64,000 bases of DNA, from the NCBI RefSeq assembly GCF_018257795.1, contig NZ_JAERJD010000008.1, positions 228,165 through 292,164 on the forward strand, read 5' to 3'. The notes under the pieces are model-generated. The model ran no database searches and had not been told where the DNA came from. It saw only the letters and a program-made list of their open reading frames with translations. Origin of the DNA: Citrobacter sp. JGM124 (lineage in GTDB: Bacteria > Pseudomonadota > Gammaproteobacteria > Enterobacterales > Enterobacteriaceae). The translations under genes were made by a program, and so were the position numbers. Shown here in pieces: positions 1 to 8,133 of this stretch. Position 1 is the stretch's first letter. Each line of letters begins with the position of its first letter.

Positions 1-354
1 TGCCGCAGCAGGAATGATTAACAGATACGAGGTATGTAACCCGTCCGGAAACCAGACGGTGAGGATTGGGAACACCTCAGACAGATGGGGAGAGGCCAGC
101 AGAGCAGCCAGATAAGCCCCGACGGCATAAAAGGCAATAAACCCCATATCCAGCAGGCCGGTATAGCCCACGACGATATTAAGCCCCAGTGCCAGCATGA
201 TGTAGAGCAGGGCGAAGTCGATCACGCGGACCCAGTAGTTACCGCCAAGCTGGCTGGCTATGACGGGAGCAATCAGCAATGCGATACAGAACAAGGTCAT
301 GCCTGACCAGAATTTGTGTGTTGCGGCTGGGACTTGTAGTTGTGCGGTTGTCAT
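1..354 (-). CDS. livM: Branched-chain amino acid ABC transporter permease, LivM type (partial, C-terminus beyond window)
   Basis: The first 118 codons of a LivM-family inner-membrane permease, read leftward from an ATG at 354 to the window edge. The protein begins MTTAQLQVPAATHKFWSG. It then has hydrophobic segments and the family-typical stretch LGLNIVVGYTGLLDMGF, where the substrate-translocation core of LivM permeases begins. It lies 10 bp after the stop of the upstream livH-like gene on the same strand, so the two form the usual permease pair. The ATPases (LivG, LivF) and binding protein are not in the window, so the substrate is inferred from the family only. The gene is truncated by the window edge, not by mutation. 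Confidence 0.88.
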   Translation of the reverse strand, partial: MTTAQLQVPAATHKFWSGMTLFCIALLIAPVIASQLGGNYWVRVIDFALLYIMLALGLNIVVGYTGLLDMGFIAFYAVGAYLAALLASPHLSEVFPILTVWFPDGLHTSYLLIIPAAA

Positions 355-364
355 TGATTTTCCC

Positions 365-1315
365 TTACGCTCTGTGCGCTATGCGCTCGCCCAACAAACC
401 CGCCGGACGGAATACCAGCACAAGGATCAGCACGATGAAGGCAAATACGTCCTGGTAATTACTGCCAAAGACTCCGTTAGTGAGTTCACCGAGGTAGCCT
501 GCACCCAGTGCTTCTATGATGCCCAGCAAAATCCCGCCGATCATCGCGCCGCGAATATTGCCAATACCACCAAGTACGGCAGCGGTGAACGCTTTAATTC
601 CGGGCAGAAAGCCCATTGAGAAGCTTGCATTGCCGTAGTTGCTCGCCATCATCACGCCGGCCAGCGCTGCAAAAATGCCGCCGATAGCAAATGTCAGGGT
701 AATGATGGCGTTTGGGTTAACGCCCATCAACGTAGCTGCTCGTGGGTTCTCTGCCACTGCACGCATACCACGACCAAGGCGAGTGTATTCAACCAGTAGC
801 CACAGACCAATCATGACCGCCAGCGCCAGCCCGACGGTGACAATGCCGGTAATAGTGATAATCGCGGGGGGATGGGTTTCGTCGCCAGAGGTCACTGCAA
901 TGGGGTCCATCGACAGGATCTGCGGGAACATTAATGGGTTGCGACCCCAGATTATCATCGCCACGGTTTGCAGTAATACGGAAACACCGATCCCGGAGAT
1001 CAACGGAGCCAGTCGTGGAGCATTACGCAGCCTGCGATAGGCAAAACGTTCTACCGCCATTGCCAGCAAGGCACAGACAGCCATAGCAATAAGCAGCGCT
1101 ACACCGAGTTGCAGTAACAGTGGCATAGCAGGGAAGGTATGATTGAGGGTATTGATGGCGGAAAGCGTAGTGAGCGCACCAACCATCAGGATATCGCCAT
1201 GAGCGAAGTTAATAATACGTAAAATACCATACACCATGGTATAGCCCAGTGCGATAAGTGCGTAGATGCTGCCCAGCATCACACCGTTTATTAGTTGTTG
1301 TATGAGTGTGTCCAA
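365..1315 (-). CDS. livH: Branched-chain amino acid ABC transporter permease, LivH type
   Basis: Integral membrane permease of the hydrophobic amino-acid uptake family, partner of the LivM-type gene just downstream. Family signatures are NGVMLGSIYALIALGYTMVY and INFAHGD at the N-terminus, and FTAAVLGGIGNIRGAMIGG in the C-terminal half, the loop contacting the ABC ATPase. Start choice is uncertain. A TTG at 1315 gives MDTLIQQLINGV, the normal distance before the first helix. An ATG at 1354 and another at 1384 are in frame but add an unusual leader. E. coli LivH is 308 residues; the TTG start gives 316. The gene is divergent from a LysR-type regulator at 1486, which may control it. Confidence 0.88.
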   Translation of the reverse strand: MDTLIQQLINGVMLGSIYALIALGYTMVYGILRIINFAHGDILMVGALTTLSAINTLNHTFPAMPLLLQLGVALLIAMAVCALLAMAVERFAYRRLRNAPRLAPLISGIGVSVLLQTVAMIIWGRNPLMFPQILSMDPIAVTSGDETHPPAIITITGIVTVGLALAVMIGLWLLVEYTRLGRGMRAVAENPRAATLMGVNPNAIITLTFAIGGIFAALAGVMMASNYGNASFSMGFLPGIKAFTAAVLGGIGNIRGAMIGGILLGIIEALGAGYLGELTNGVFGSNYQDVFAFIVLILVLVFRPAGLLGERIAHRA

Positions 1316-1485
1316 CGTTTGTACCCGACAAATTGCTCTTTCGGTGGATACCATCCGATAATTGAATAAATTTGTAAAATACACATAAATTATTGCTTAT
1401 AATAAATGTGTGTTTTAACAATTCATTGATATATATGGTTTTTTGTTTTTGTTGAGGTTGGTTTAATTTCTAAGGAAATCAATAT
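1316..1485. promoter_or_regulatory. Divergent intergenic region between livH and a LysR gene
   Basis: An AT-rich spacer of about 170 bp separating the liv permease operon (leftward) from the LysR-type gene (rightward). LysR regulators commonly bind between themselves and a divergent target. No operator was identified with confidence. An AGGA at about 1474 fits as the ribosome binding site of the LysR gene. Confidence 0.4.
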
Positions 1486-2418
1486 ATGAATAAAACAGAA
1501 CATTCTACAGGTCCGGGGTTACTAAAAGATGGTGGTCTTTGCAACGATCCACCACTCCGGGCGGTTCGAGCCTTTGAAGCTATTGCTCGGCTGGGAAGTG
1601 TCACGCAGGCCGCAAGGGAACTGTCGATTTCACCGTCCGCAGTCAGTCATCAGCTCAAATCACTTGAGGAATATCTGCAAATCGCTCTTACTGAGCGGAA
1701 TGGAAGACGGCTGGTTTTAAGTCAACAGGGCCGTGAATACTATCGTTCCATTCGCGCGGCATTTACTGTTTTGCGTCAAGCGACGGAACATCTGGTGGAT
1801 CAAGCCCAGACCCGGCAGGTCACGATTAGCCTGATTCCACTTCTTGGTATGGGATGGTTTATTCCTCGCCTGCCTATATTCATGAACTCGAATCCGTATA
1901 TTGAAATTAATGTGGTGTATGCCAATCATCGCAACTATTTAAGTGATGTTTCGGATATGTCGATCCGTTTCGGTAATGGAACGTGGGCCGGATACCAGAG
2001 TGAAATGCTGATATCCGGAAGAATGGTGCCAGTATGCAGTAGCCATTTTTTGCGATTGCATGGTCATATCGATACGCCGGAGCAACTGCTGCAAATGCCT
2101 TTATTACATGATGAAGAGAGAACGACTTGGCACCAATGGTTTATGCAGCAAGGAGTAAGGCGAACGCCCCCTCGTAGCGGTCCTCTCTTTGAAGATGGTT
2201 TGTTGACACTTGCGGGAGTACAGGCAGGATTAGGCTGTGCTCTGATGCGTGAACCGCTCATAAAACCCTATCTTGATAATGGCGATGTGGTAAAGATTTT
2301 CGATCTGCCAATAGAGGACGGGCGAGATTATTACTTATGTGTTCGCCAGGACAGCGAAATGACGCCGGATGGGAAACTGTTACAACGGTGGTTGAAAAAT
2401 GAAGCGGCTAACCTTTAG
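1486..2418 (+). CDS. LysR-family transcriptional regulator, GcvA-like
   Basis: Transcription factor of 310 residues. The N-terminal winged helix-turn-helix is at about residues 22-80: LRAVRAFEAIARLGSVTQAA followed by ELSISPSAVSHQLKSLE. A periplasmic-binding-protein-like effector domain follows, with TISLIPLLGMGWFIPRL and AGLGCALMREPLI. The N-terminal wording resembles the GcvA/AmpR branch. It is not assigned as GcvA itself, because in E. coli gcvA sits elsewhere beside gcvB. The divergent liv permease genes are the obvious candidate target. An AGGAAA ribosome site precedes the ATG. About 20 residues precede the normal start of the DNA-binding domain, so an internal start cannot be excluded. 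Confidence 0.85.
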   Translation: MNKTEHSTGPGLLKDGGLCNDPPLRAVRAFEAIARLGSVTQAARELSISPSAVSHQLKSLEEYLQIALTERNGRRLVLSQQGREYYRSIRAAFTVLRQATEHLVDQAQTRQVTISLIPLLGMGWFIPRLPIFMNSNPYIEINVVYANHRNYLSDVSDMSIRFGNGTWAGYQSEMLISGRMVPVCSSHFLRLHGHIDTPEQLLQMPLLHDEERTTWHQWFMQQGVRRTPPRSGPLFEDGLLTLAGVQAGLGCALMREPLIKPYLDNGDVVKIFDLPIEDGRDYYLCVRQDSEMTPDGKLLQRWLKNEAANL

Positions 2419-3077
2419 GAAATACAGAAACCAGGTGCCCGAAGTATTTTAGTAAATCAAATAAATAGATACCCTTCAGTGTAGTGGTAGAAATGACAAC
2501 CAGGTACAACACTTAAGCATGACCAATAAACAGCGATGCGCCAAAATTTGGCCGAAGCAGACTTGAACGAGGAAGCATTAATCAAACTGATTACGGCTTC
2601 AGTCGCCAATATGACCGGATAAGTGTGTTAATACACAAGCAAACCAGAATCTGCCGGGCAGATACTACAGGTGCTGCTATACCGCGCGTTTCTTCAAAGT
2701 ACGCCGCCAGATCATCCAGTTTCAAGATATCAGCACCTTTTCTGTATCTGTTATAAATGAGCGTTGTGTTCGAGTAGACGGCCTGGTTAAGAGCCCCATA
2801 TGAACAGTGGGGGGGGGTTGTCAGGTTTTTCCGCGACAGAATCCGTTCAGGGCCGGAAGATAAAGGTAAAATGCCAATATCCCGTTTCCCCGTGATTTTG
2901 CATCACTATATTCAGTCAGGAATGGAAAAAAAATAGTAGTGAAGCGAGTGAAAGGTACGTAGAGGGTATTTGGGGGGGGGGAAATAAAAGTAACGAGAAC
3001 CTGCGAAAGTCGGCGATAAATTCAGGCCAAATAACGTGTTTTAATGACCAGATATCTACCGGAACCCCAGAAAGCAA
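2419..3077. other. Gene-poor stretch downstream of tRNA-Phe with possible coding relics
   Basis: About 660 bp without a recognisable gene. On the minus strand, 2800 down to about 2642 reads without a stop and looks protein-like (it includes NTTLIYNRYRKGADI and KLDDLAAYFEETRG). On the plus strand, 2820-2936 reads through KGKMPISRFPVILHHYI to a TAG. A 28-codon ATG frame lies at 2536-2622. None was matched to a family. Two long G tracts (2809-2817 and 2972-2981) interrupt the stretch. Decayed remnants of genes beside a tRNA integration target are plausible but unproven. Confidence 0.35.
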
Positions 3078-3101
3078 AAAACCAGCCCGTAGGCTGGTTT
3101 T
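3078..3101 (-). terminator. Rho-independent terminator of tRNA-Phe
   Basis: Perfect inverted repeat AAAACCAGCC / GGCTGGTTTT around a 4-nt loop, followed on the minus strand by further T residues. It starts about 10 bp after the CCA end of the tRNA, as expected for a monocistronic tRNA transcript. Confidence 0.85.
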
Positions 3102-3110
3102 TCTAAATAG

Positions 3111-3186
3111 TGGTGCCCGGACTCGGAATCGAACCAAGGACACGGGGATTTTCAATCCCCTGCTCTACCGACTGAGCTATCCGGGC
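3111..3186 (-). tRNA. pheV: tRNA-Phe (anticodon GAA)
   Basis: A 76-nt tRNA gene read leftward. It starts GCCCGGATAGCTCAGTCGG, has the anticodon arm GGGGATTGAAAATCCCC with GAA, and ends GTCCGGGCACCA with an encoded CCA. The acceptor stem GCCCGG pairs with CCGGGC. Its position upstream of speC corresponds to pheV in E. coli. tRNA-Phe genes are frequent integration targets of genomic islands. Only one copy of its 3' end was seen in the window, so no intact island is present. The locus name pheV is by position; the tRNA identity is certain. Confidence 0.97.
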
Positions 3187-3602
3187 AACGGGGCGCATTA
3201 AACCGTAATCTGTATCTGCCGTCAACGAAATTTCTTCAAGAATGGTGCGTTTGATTAACTTTACGGCAAATAGGGGGCGGGCAGGCTATTTGTTGCAGGG
3301 TTCTTGAGCATAATGCCGATAAATCCACCTGTCTGCAGATTAGTCTGATACCGGTATCCTACCATTTATCTTTTGGCTTCTGATGGCAGAATAAGCTATT
3401 CGCAGGAATGTTGAACCACGGGGCAGAAGGTGCGATTATTGCGCGAATTTTTCTATCCGTTGCTGGCTGGGCACCACGGGGCACCTTGATGTTTATATAC
3501 CTCTCTCCCCATTCTTTGGGGGCGTGCCCGCTTGTAGGCCAATGCCTGATCGAAGCCTTTATTTCATTATGAGGTAAGGGCAACGCTGGCTCACTGTAGG
3601 AT

Positions 3603-3636
3603 ATCAGTAAACTCAGGATGACCTGATTTTACTGAT
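3603..3636 (+). other. Hairpin in the speC upstream region
   Basis: Inverted repeat ATCAGTAAA-c-TCAGG / CCTGA-t-TTTACTGAT with a 4-nt loop and one mismatch, about 120 bp before the speC start. There is no T run, so it is not an ordinary terminator. It could be a leader RNA structure or an operator. A second hairpin, GTGCCC-TTT-GGGCAC, lies at 3708-3722. Confidence 0.35.
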
Positions 3637-3650
3637 GTCTGACGGTCGGA

Positions 3651-3758
3651 GTGGATTTACCTCTCAAGACTTTCAAGACGCTTTCGTCGGGGAGTACTCC
3701 CTTTGCCGTGCCCTTTGGGCACTCACTCATCCTTGACCACGGGGATTTGTGCTTATGA
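3651..3758 (+). other. Candidate small ORF overlapping the speC start
   Basis: A GTG-initiated frame of 35 codons plus stop. It begins VDLPLKTFKTLSSGS and ends with TTA TGA, whose ATG is the speC start codon (4-nt overlap). The arrangement would permit translational coupling. Ornithine decarboxylase speF of E. coli has a regulatory leader peptide (SpeFL), but this frame shows no obvious resemblance to it. The GGA just before the GTG is too close to be a good ribosome site. Kept only as a possibility. Confidence 0.15.
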
Positions 3759-5893
3759 AGTCACTTAAAATTGCTGCCAGCCATAGCATTGCTGGTTCGC
3801 TCTTAACGCATCGTGAAGTTGTGGTGCTTGCTGATACGGATTTTACGGATGTAGCAGCGGTTGTCGTTTCTGTTGCCGATAGCCAGAGTGGGATCCTGAC
3901 GTTACTAAAACGAACAGGGTTTCATCTGCCAGTATTTATCTTTACGGAAACAGCGACAGATGATTTACCCGAAGTGACGGGGGTTATCACCGGGCAGGCC
4001 GAGGACTACCTGACAATGGAAAGGGCCGCTTGCGAGTATGAAGAGCAACTGCTGCCTCCCTTTTTCAAAACCCTGACGCAATATGTGGCAATGGATAACA
4101 CCACTTTTGCCTGTCCGGGGCATCAGCATGGTGAATTTTTTAAGAAGCATCCAGCCGGGCGACAGTTTTATGATTTTTTCGGCGAGAATATTTTCCGTGC
4201 TGATATGTGCAATGCGGATGTGAAATTAGGCGATTTACTGATCCATGAAGGGTCCGCTAAACATGCACAGAAATTTGCAGCCAAAGTATTTAACGCGGAT
4301 AAAACCTATTTTGTCCTGAATGGTACTTCCGGGGCGAATAAAGTGGTCACCAATGCACTGTTGACCCGCGGTGATCTGGTGCTGTTTGATCGTAATAATC
4401 ACAAATCTAATCATCATGGTGCATTAATTCAGGCGGGAGCCACCCCTGTTTACTTAGAAGCAACCCGTAATCCCTTTGGTTTTATTGGTGGTATTGATGC
4501 CCACTGCTTTGATGATCAATACTTGCGTGGCCTGGTGGCGGAGGTCGCGCCAGATCGGGCAGAGGAAGCACGTCCTTTCAGACTGGCGGTGATCCAGCTT
4601 GGTACCTATGACGGCACTGTGTACAACGCGCGCCAGGTGGTTGATAGCATTGGTCACCTCTGTGACTACATTCTGTTTGACTCGGCCTGGGTTGGATACG
4701 AGCAATTTATTCCTGTGATGGCAGACTGTTCACCACTCCTTCTGGAGCTGGGGCCTGAAGATCCCGGTATTTTTGTGACTCAGTCAGTACATAAGCAACA
4801 GGCTGGATTCTCACAAACCTCGCAGATCCATAAAAAGGATAATCATATCCGTGGGCAGGCGCGTTTTTGTCCTCATAAACGTCTGAACAATGCTTTTATG
4901 CTGCATGCCTCGACCAGTCCATTTTATCCACTGTTTGCCGCACTGGATGTCAACGCGAAAATTCATCAGGGTGAGAGTGGCCGCCGCTTATGGGCAGAGT
5001 GTGTGTCGCAAGGCATTGAGGCGCGTAAGGCGATAATTGCCCAGTGTAAAATGATAAAACCCTTTATTCCTCCGGTGGTGTATGAGCAGCCATGGCAGGA
5101 TTATCCTGATGAGGTGATCGCCAGGGATCGGGCCTTCTTTAGCTTTGAACCTGACGCCTCATGGCATGGCTTTGAGGGCTATGCCCGGGATGAATACTTT
5201 GTTGATCCTTGTAAGCTACTCCTGACAACACCGGGCATATCCCCAGAAGATGGTGCCTATACTGAATTTGGCATTCCAGCCGCGATTCTGGCGCACTATT
5301 TGCGGGAGAACGGTATTGTTCCTGAAAAGTCAGATCTCAACTCTATCCTGTTCCTGTTAACCCCGGCTGAGAGTAGAGAAAAACTGGCTAGTCTGGTCAC
5401 TATGTTGGCACAGTTCGAGCACCACGTTGAAAATGATACGCCATTGGTTGACGTACTGCCGACGATCTATCACAAGTATCCCCTGCGCTATAAGGGGTAC
5501 ACACTGCGCCAAATCTGTCAGGAGATGCATGACCTCTACGTGAGCTTTGATGTTAAAGCGCTACAAAAAGCGATGTTCCGTAAAGCAGGTTTACCGGAGA
5601 TGGTGATGAACCCCCAGGATGCGAACCGGGAGTTTATCCGCGGCAATGTGGAGCTGGTTCGTTTAAAAGACGCCGAGGGACGTATTGCGGCTGAAGGTGC
5701 CCTGCCTTATCCTCCTGGCGTCCTGTGTGTTGTGCCAGGGGAACGATGGGGCGGTGCTGCACTGAACTACTTTCTGGCACTCGAAGAGGGGATTAATCGC
5801 CTGCCTGGTTTCGCGCCGGAGTTACAGGGGGTTTACAGCGAAACGGATACTGACGGCATCAAGCGCCTGTATGGCAATATGGTGAACACCTAA
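3755..5893 (+). CDS. speC: Ornithine decarboxylase, constitutive/biosynthetic type
   Basis: PLP-dependent decarboxylase making putrescine from ornithine in the cytoplasm. The protein of 712 residues matches E. coli SpeC (711) almost end to end, from MKSLKIAAS to GVYSETDTDGIKRLYG. It has the N-terminal receiver-like wing (FTDVAAVVVSVADS), the core TFACPGHQHGEFFKKHPAG, and the PLP-lysine region TQSVHKQQAGFSQTSQIHKK. The closer match to SpeC than to inducible SpeF is at the N-terminus. The ATG at 3755 is preferred to the in-frame GTG at 3749 because GGGGAT then lies at a suitable distance and the N-terminus matches. It stands alone, followed by a hairpin at 5949. Together with speA/speB it gives two routes to putrescine. 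Confidence 0.96.
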   Translation: MKSLKIAASHSIAGSLLTHREVVVLADTDFTDVAAVVVSVADSQSGILTLLKRTGFHLPVFIFTETATDDLPEVTGVITGQAEDYLTMERAACEYEEQLLPPFFKTLTQYVAMDNTTFACPGHQHGEFFKKHPAGRQFYDFFGENIFRADMCNADVKLGDLLIHEGSAKHAQKFAAKVFNADKTYFVLNGTSGANKVVTNALLTRGDLVLFDRNNHKSNHHGALIQAGATPVYLEATRNPFGFIGGIDAHCFDDQYLRGLVAEVAPDRAEEARPFRLAVIQLGTYDGTVYNARQVVDSIGHLCDYILFDSAWVGYEQFIPVMADCSPLLLELGPEDPGIFVTQSVHKQQAGFSQTSQIHKKDNHIRGQARFCPHKRLNNAFMLHASTSPFYPLFAALDVNAKIHQGESGRRLWAECVSQGIEARKAIIAQCKMIKPFIPPVVYEQPWQDYPDEVIARDRAFFSFEPDASWHGFEGYARDEYFVDPCKLLLTTPGISPEDGAYTEFGIPAAILAHYLRENGIVPEKSDLNSILFLLTPAESREKLASLVTMLAQFEHHVENDTPLVDVLPTIYHKYPLRYKGYTLRQICQEMHDLYVSFDVKALQKAMFRKAGLPEMVMNPQDANREFIRGNVELVRLKDAEGRIAAEGALPYPPGVLCVVPGERWGGAALNYFLALEEGINRLPGFAPELQGVYSETDTDGIKRLYGNMVNT

Positions 5894-5948
5894 TGCATAA
5901 ATCACGTTCAGCTTTCTGAATGCAAGATCGCCACACTGTCCTCGTTGT

Positions 5949-5980
5949 TCCCCCTTTATTAAGAGAATAATCAAGGGGGA
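5949..5980 (+). terminator. Probable speC terminator hairpin
   Basis: TCCCCCTT pairs with AAGGGGGA around an AT-rich inner region that extends the stem (TATT/AATA). It lies 56 bp after the speC stop. No strong T run follows, so efficiency is uncertain. Confidence 0.5.
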
Positions 5981-6031
5981 GCAGGGGACTGAGCCGAACA
6001 ATCGCAGCACAGTGGCGAACTGCCCCTTTTG

Positions 6032-6403
6032 TTATTTAAAGTGATATTTCACACCTATCATTGCTGAGGTATCACTGTACCCTTTATCGCCAATTTGGAC
6101 GGCGACATTCCCCCAGAGATTGAGCTGTGAACTTATTTTCCCGTCAATACCGGTCTTGATCTCCCCCAGATTACGGGCACCATCCTGATGGATGCTGACA
6201 CCATCCATTTGAGTGGCGAAATCATGCGTGTTATGGATCCAGTTTAATTCAACGAAGGGCTGGAATTCTCGCCCTGTGCCTTTATCAATGGCACTCTGTC
6301 CTTCCAGGTAACTACGGAACCCCAGTCGTGTTTGAACGTTATTGTCACCTTCACCCTGGATAGCTGTCCCGTTTGATTCCCAGAGTGGCGTTCCAGATGA
6401 CTT
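6032..6403 (-). pseudogene. Remnant of an autotransporter beta-barrel domain (C-terminus only)
   Basis: Reading leftward from about 6403 to a TAA at 6032-6034 gives about 120 uninterrupted residues. They have the character of an AidA-type autotransporter barrel: LGFRSYLEG, REFQPFVELNWIHN, EIKTGIDGKISSQLNLWGN, and the outer-membrane end signal SAMIGVKYHFK, with aromatic residues in the last strand. Upstream the frame closes at a TGA near 6415 and no passenger, linker or earlier barrel strands are present. This is therefore a 5'-deleted pseudogene of a once much larger surface protein. It sits between speC and mltC, where E. coli has no such gene. No start codon or ribosome site was found, so it is unlikely to be expressed as a functional protein. 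Confidence 0.85.
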
Positions 6404-6672
6404 TAAACACTTTATTCATGATGTTTACCATTGTTAAAAATGTTTCAACAATACGGAGTGACATGTTACCAGTGCACCATTTATGTTCGTTTTTAAATGG
6501 AACCAGAGAACATGTATCGAATAATATTAGTGTCAGTTTTGATTGTTTTAATAATCAGTAACGATTCACCATCAAATTGTAACTATTAACTATTAACTAT
6601 TAACTATTAACTGAAAATTATCATAATTCAAATGATGATGATTATTTTTGATAATAGGGTGGGGGGATAACT
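6404..6672. other. AT-rich spacer, likely deletion scar
   Basis: An AT-rich segment between the broken end of the autotransporter relic and the mltC terminator. It holds a heptamer repeat (6580-6612). No gene was seen. Confidence 0.4.
6580..6612. repeat. Heptanucleotide tandem repeat
   Basis: The unit TAACTAT is repeated perfectly 4.7 times over 33 bp in non-coding AT-rich DNA. Each unit carries a stop codon in at least one frame. It is a candidate for length variation by slipped-strand mispairing. Confidence 0.9.
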
Positions 6673-6705
6673 CCCCCTCATCCTGTACAGGTGAAGGGGG
6701 GTTTT
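6673..6705. terminator. Hairpin between autotransporter relic and mltC
   Basis: The stem CCCCCT-cat-CCTG pairs with CAGG-tga-AGGGGG around TA, followed on the plus strand by GTTTTT. The T run favours termination of plus-strand transcripts. On the minus strand it would lie just after the mltC stop codon without a T run. Confidence 0.55.
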
Positions 6706-7784
6706 TAGTTGCGGCGGTAACTTTTATTGGCGGTATTGACTTTATACAAATAGCGACGCGATTCTGCGGCGGGATGCCGGGTGGTTAAGGTTTGATACAC
6801 ATCTCCAGGCTGCATGCTGTTGATGATATTAAAGGCTCGTTCTTTATCACTGGAAAATACCCGCAGTACACTTCCTGCCCCACCATTATAGGCGGTTATC
6901 ACGGCATAACGACGTGAGGTTGGGTTTGTTATCTGCCCCAGGTAGGTATTGTGCAGAATCGCTAAGTAGGCTGTTCCGGTATCGATATTACTTTCCGGAT
7001 CGAACAGGAAACTACGACTGGGTTTGCCCGTTTTCCCTTGGGATCTGAATACATCCACACCGGCACTGTGCTGCACCACCTGCATCAGGCCTAAAGCATC
7101 AGCATGACTGACGGCATAAGGGTTAAAGCTTGATTCTGTTTGCATAATTGCCAAAATCAGTGATTCATCAATACCATATTTTTTAGATGCTTTACGTACC
7201 ATGGACATATATTTATGGGCACGTTTATCAAGGTGATTAGGAACCAGATTAATCGTCACACTATAGACAATTTTTAACCCAGTAGTACGTTTACGCAACT
7301 GGGTTTGCAGTAAATGATCGGCAAATTTCTCTGCACGCCCTTGCCAGCGAATCGGCTGCCCGGTGTTATCCACAACCTGCCCGTATAAAAATGGCTCTTT
7401 TGAGATAAGCACATCATTGGCGTCAGAATAGAGATCGATCGATCCCGGATCATCACCCATTAATAACGTTGTCACGATAGCCTGGCGCAGATGCCCGGTG
7501 GGGTCAGTGCCGGCTATCGTTTCTATCGTAATTGTACCAGCATCAAAATTAATATGACTGCGAGTAAGATAGTGGTCGGTATACTTGACGTAGTCTTTTG
7601 GGCCTGCGATCAAGACCTCTTTTATCCCCCAGATATTCTCGATATTGTTGGCAAATTGCCCCATTAAAATATCGAATCCGTTGGTATCTTTCTCATAGGC
7701 CAGGTTAGGGACATTATCATTTTTCTTGCTGGAGCAAGAGATAAGCAGCGGTGCAATAAGGACCAGTGCGAGAAATTTTTTCAT
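6705..7784 (-). CDS. mltC: Membrane-bound lytic murein transglycosylase C
   Basis: Outer-membrane lipoprotein that cleaves the glycan strands of peptidoglycan to 1,6-anhydromuropeptides. The 359 residues equal E. coli MltC. The signal peptide ends in the lipobox LLISC (Cys17). The N-terminal family domain contains [20 protein letters not shown]. The SLT domain has the catalytic glutamate in [15 protein letters not shown], then DALGLMQV and [17 protein letters not shown]. An ATG one codon upstream (7787) is also possible; 7784 gives MKKFLALV as in E. coli. It is last in the leftward run mutY-yggX-mltC, 40 bp after yggX. Confidence 0.96.
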   Translation of the reverse strand: MKKFLALVLIAPLLISCSSKKNDNVPNLAYEKDTNGFDILMGQFANNIENIWGIKEVLIAGPKDYVKYTDHYLTRSHINFDAGTITIETIAGTDPTGHLRQAIVTTLLMGDDPGSIDLYSDANDVLISKEPFLYGQVVDNTGQPIRWQGRAEKFADHLLQTQLRKRTTGLKIVYSVTINLVPNHLDKRAHKYMSMVRKASKKYGIDESLILAIMQTESSFNPYAVSHADALGLMQVVQHSAGVDVFRSQGKTGKPSRSFLFDPESNIDTGTAYLAILHNTYLGQITNPTSRRYAVITAYNGGAGSVLRVFSSDKERAFNIINSMQPGDVYQTLTTRHPAAESRRYLYKVNTANKSYRRN

Positions 7785-7827
7785 CATTCGGCATTATGCT
7801 TTTGTGTTAGCAAAAAAGCTGCGAGGG

Positions 7828-8103
7828 TTACTGTTTTTCTGGTGGGGTATAGCCTTCAATATGAACATCTTTACCCTCAAACAGGAAATTTATCATCTCG
7901 GTTTCCAGCATCTTACGATGTTCAGGGTTCATCATGTTCATTTTTTTTTCGTTGATCAGCATTGTCTGTTTGGTTTGCCACTGCTTCCATGCCTCTTTGG
8001 ATATTTCATTGTAGATCCGTTTGCCCAGTTCACCGGGATACAGCTGGAAGTCCTGCCCTTCAGCGTCCTGTTGTAAGTAAGTACAAAAAATAGTTCTGCT
8101 CAT
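7828..8103 (-). CDS. yggX: Fe(2+)-trafficking / oxidative protection protein YggX
   Basis: Small cytoplasmic protein of 91 residues, identical in length to E. coli YggX. It starts [19 protein letters not shown] with the conserved Cys7 and contains [18 protein letters not shown] and [16 protein letters not shown]. The family helps protect Fe-S clusters from oxidative damage and is thought to take part in iron trafficking. The gene lies 30 bp downstream of mutY, which encodes an Fe-S protein, and upstream of mltC in one operon; this arrangement is conserved in enterobacteria. Confidence 0.96.
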   Translation of the reverse strand: MSRTIFCTYLQQDAEGQDFQLYPGELGKRIYNEISKEAWKQWQTKQTMLINEKKMNMMNPEHRKMLETEMINFLFEGKDVHIEGYTPPEKQ

Positions 8104-8133
8104 TATGGTTTCCTTTATTTATTTAATTCGGTT

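Noticed and set aside
3111..3186. tRNA-Phe as the border of an intact genomic island
   Set aside because: No integrase gene and no second copy of the tRNA 3' end was found in the window.
3359..3583. A 74-codon minus-strand ORF between tRNA-Phe and speC
   Set aside because: No recognisable motif, no clear ribosome site, and it lies in the speC upstream region; treated as chance.
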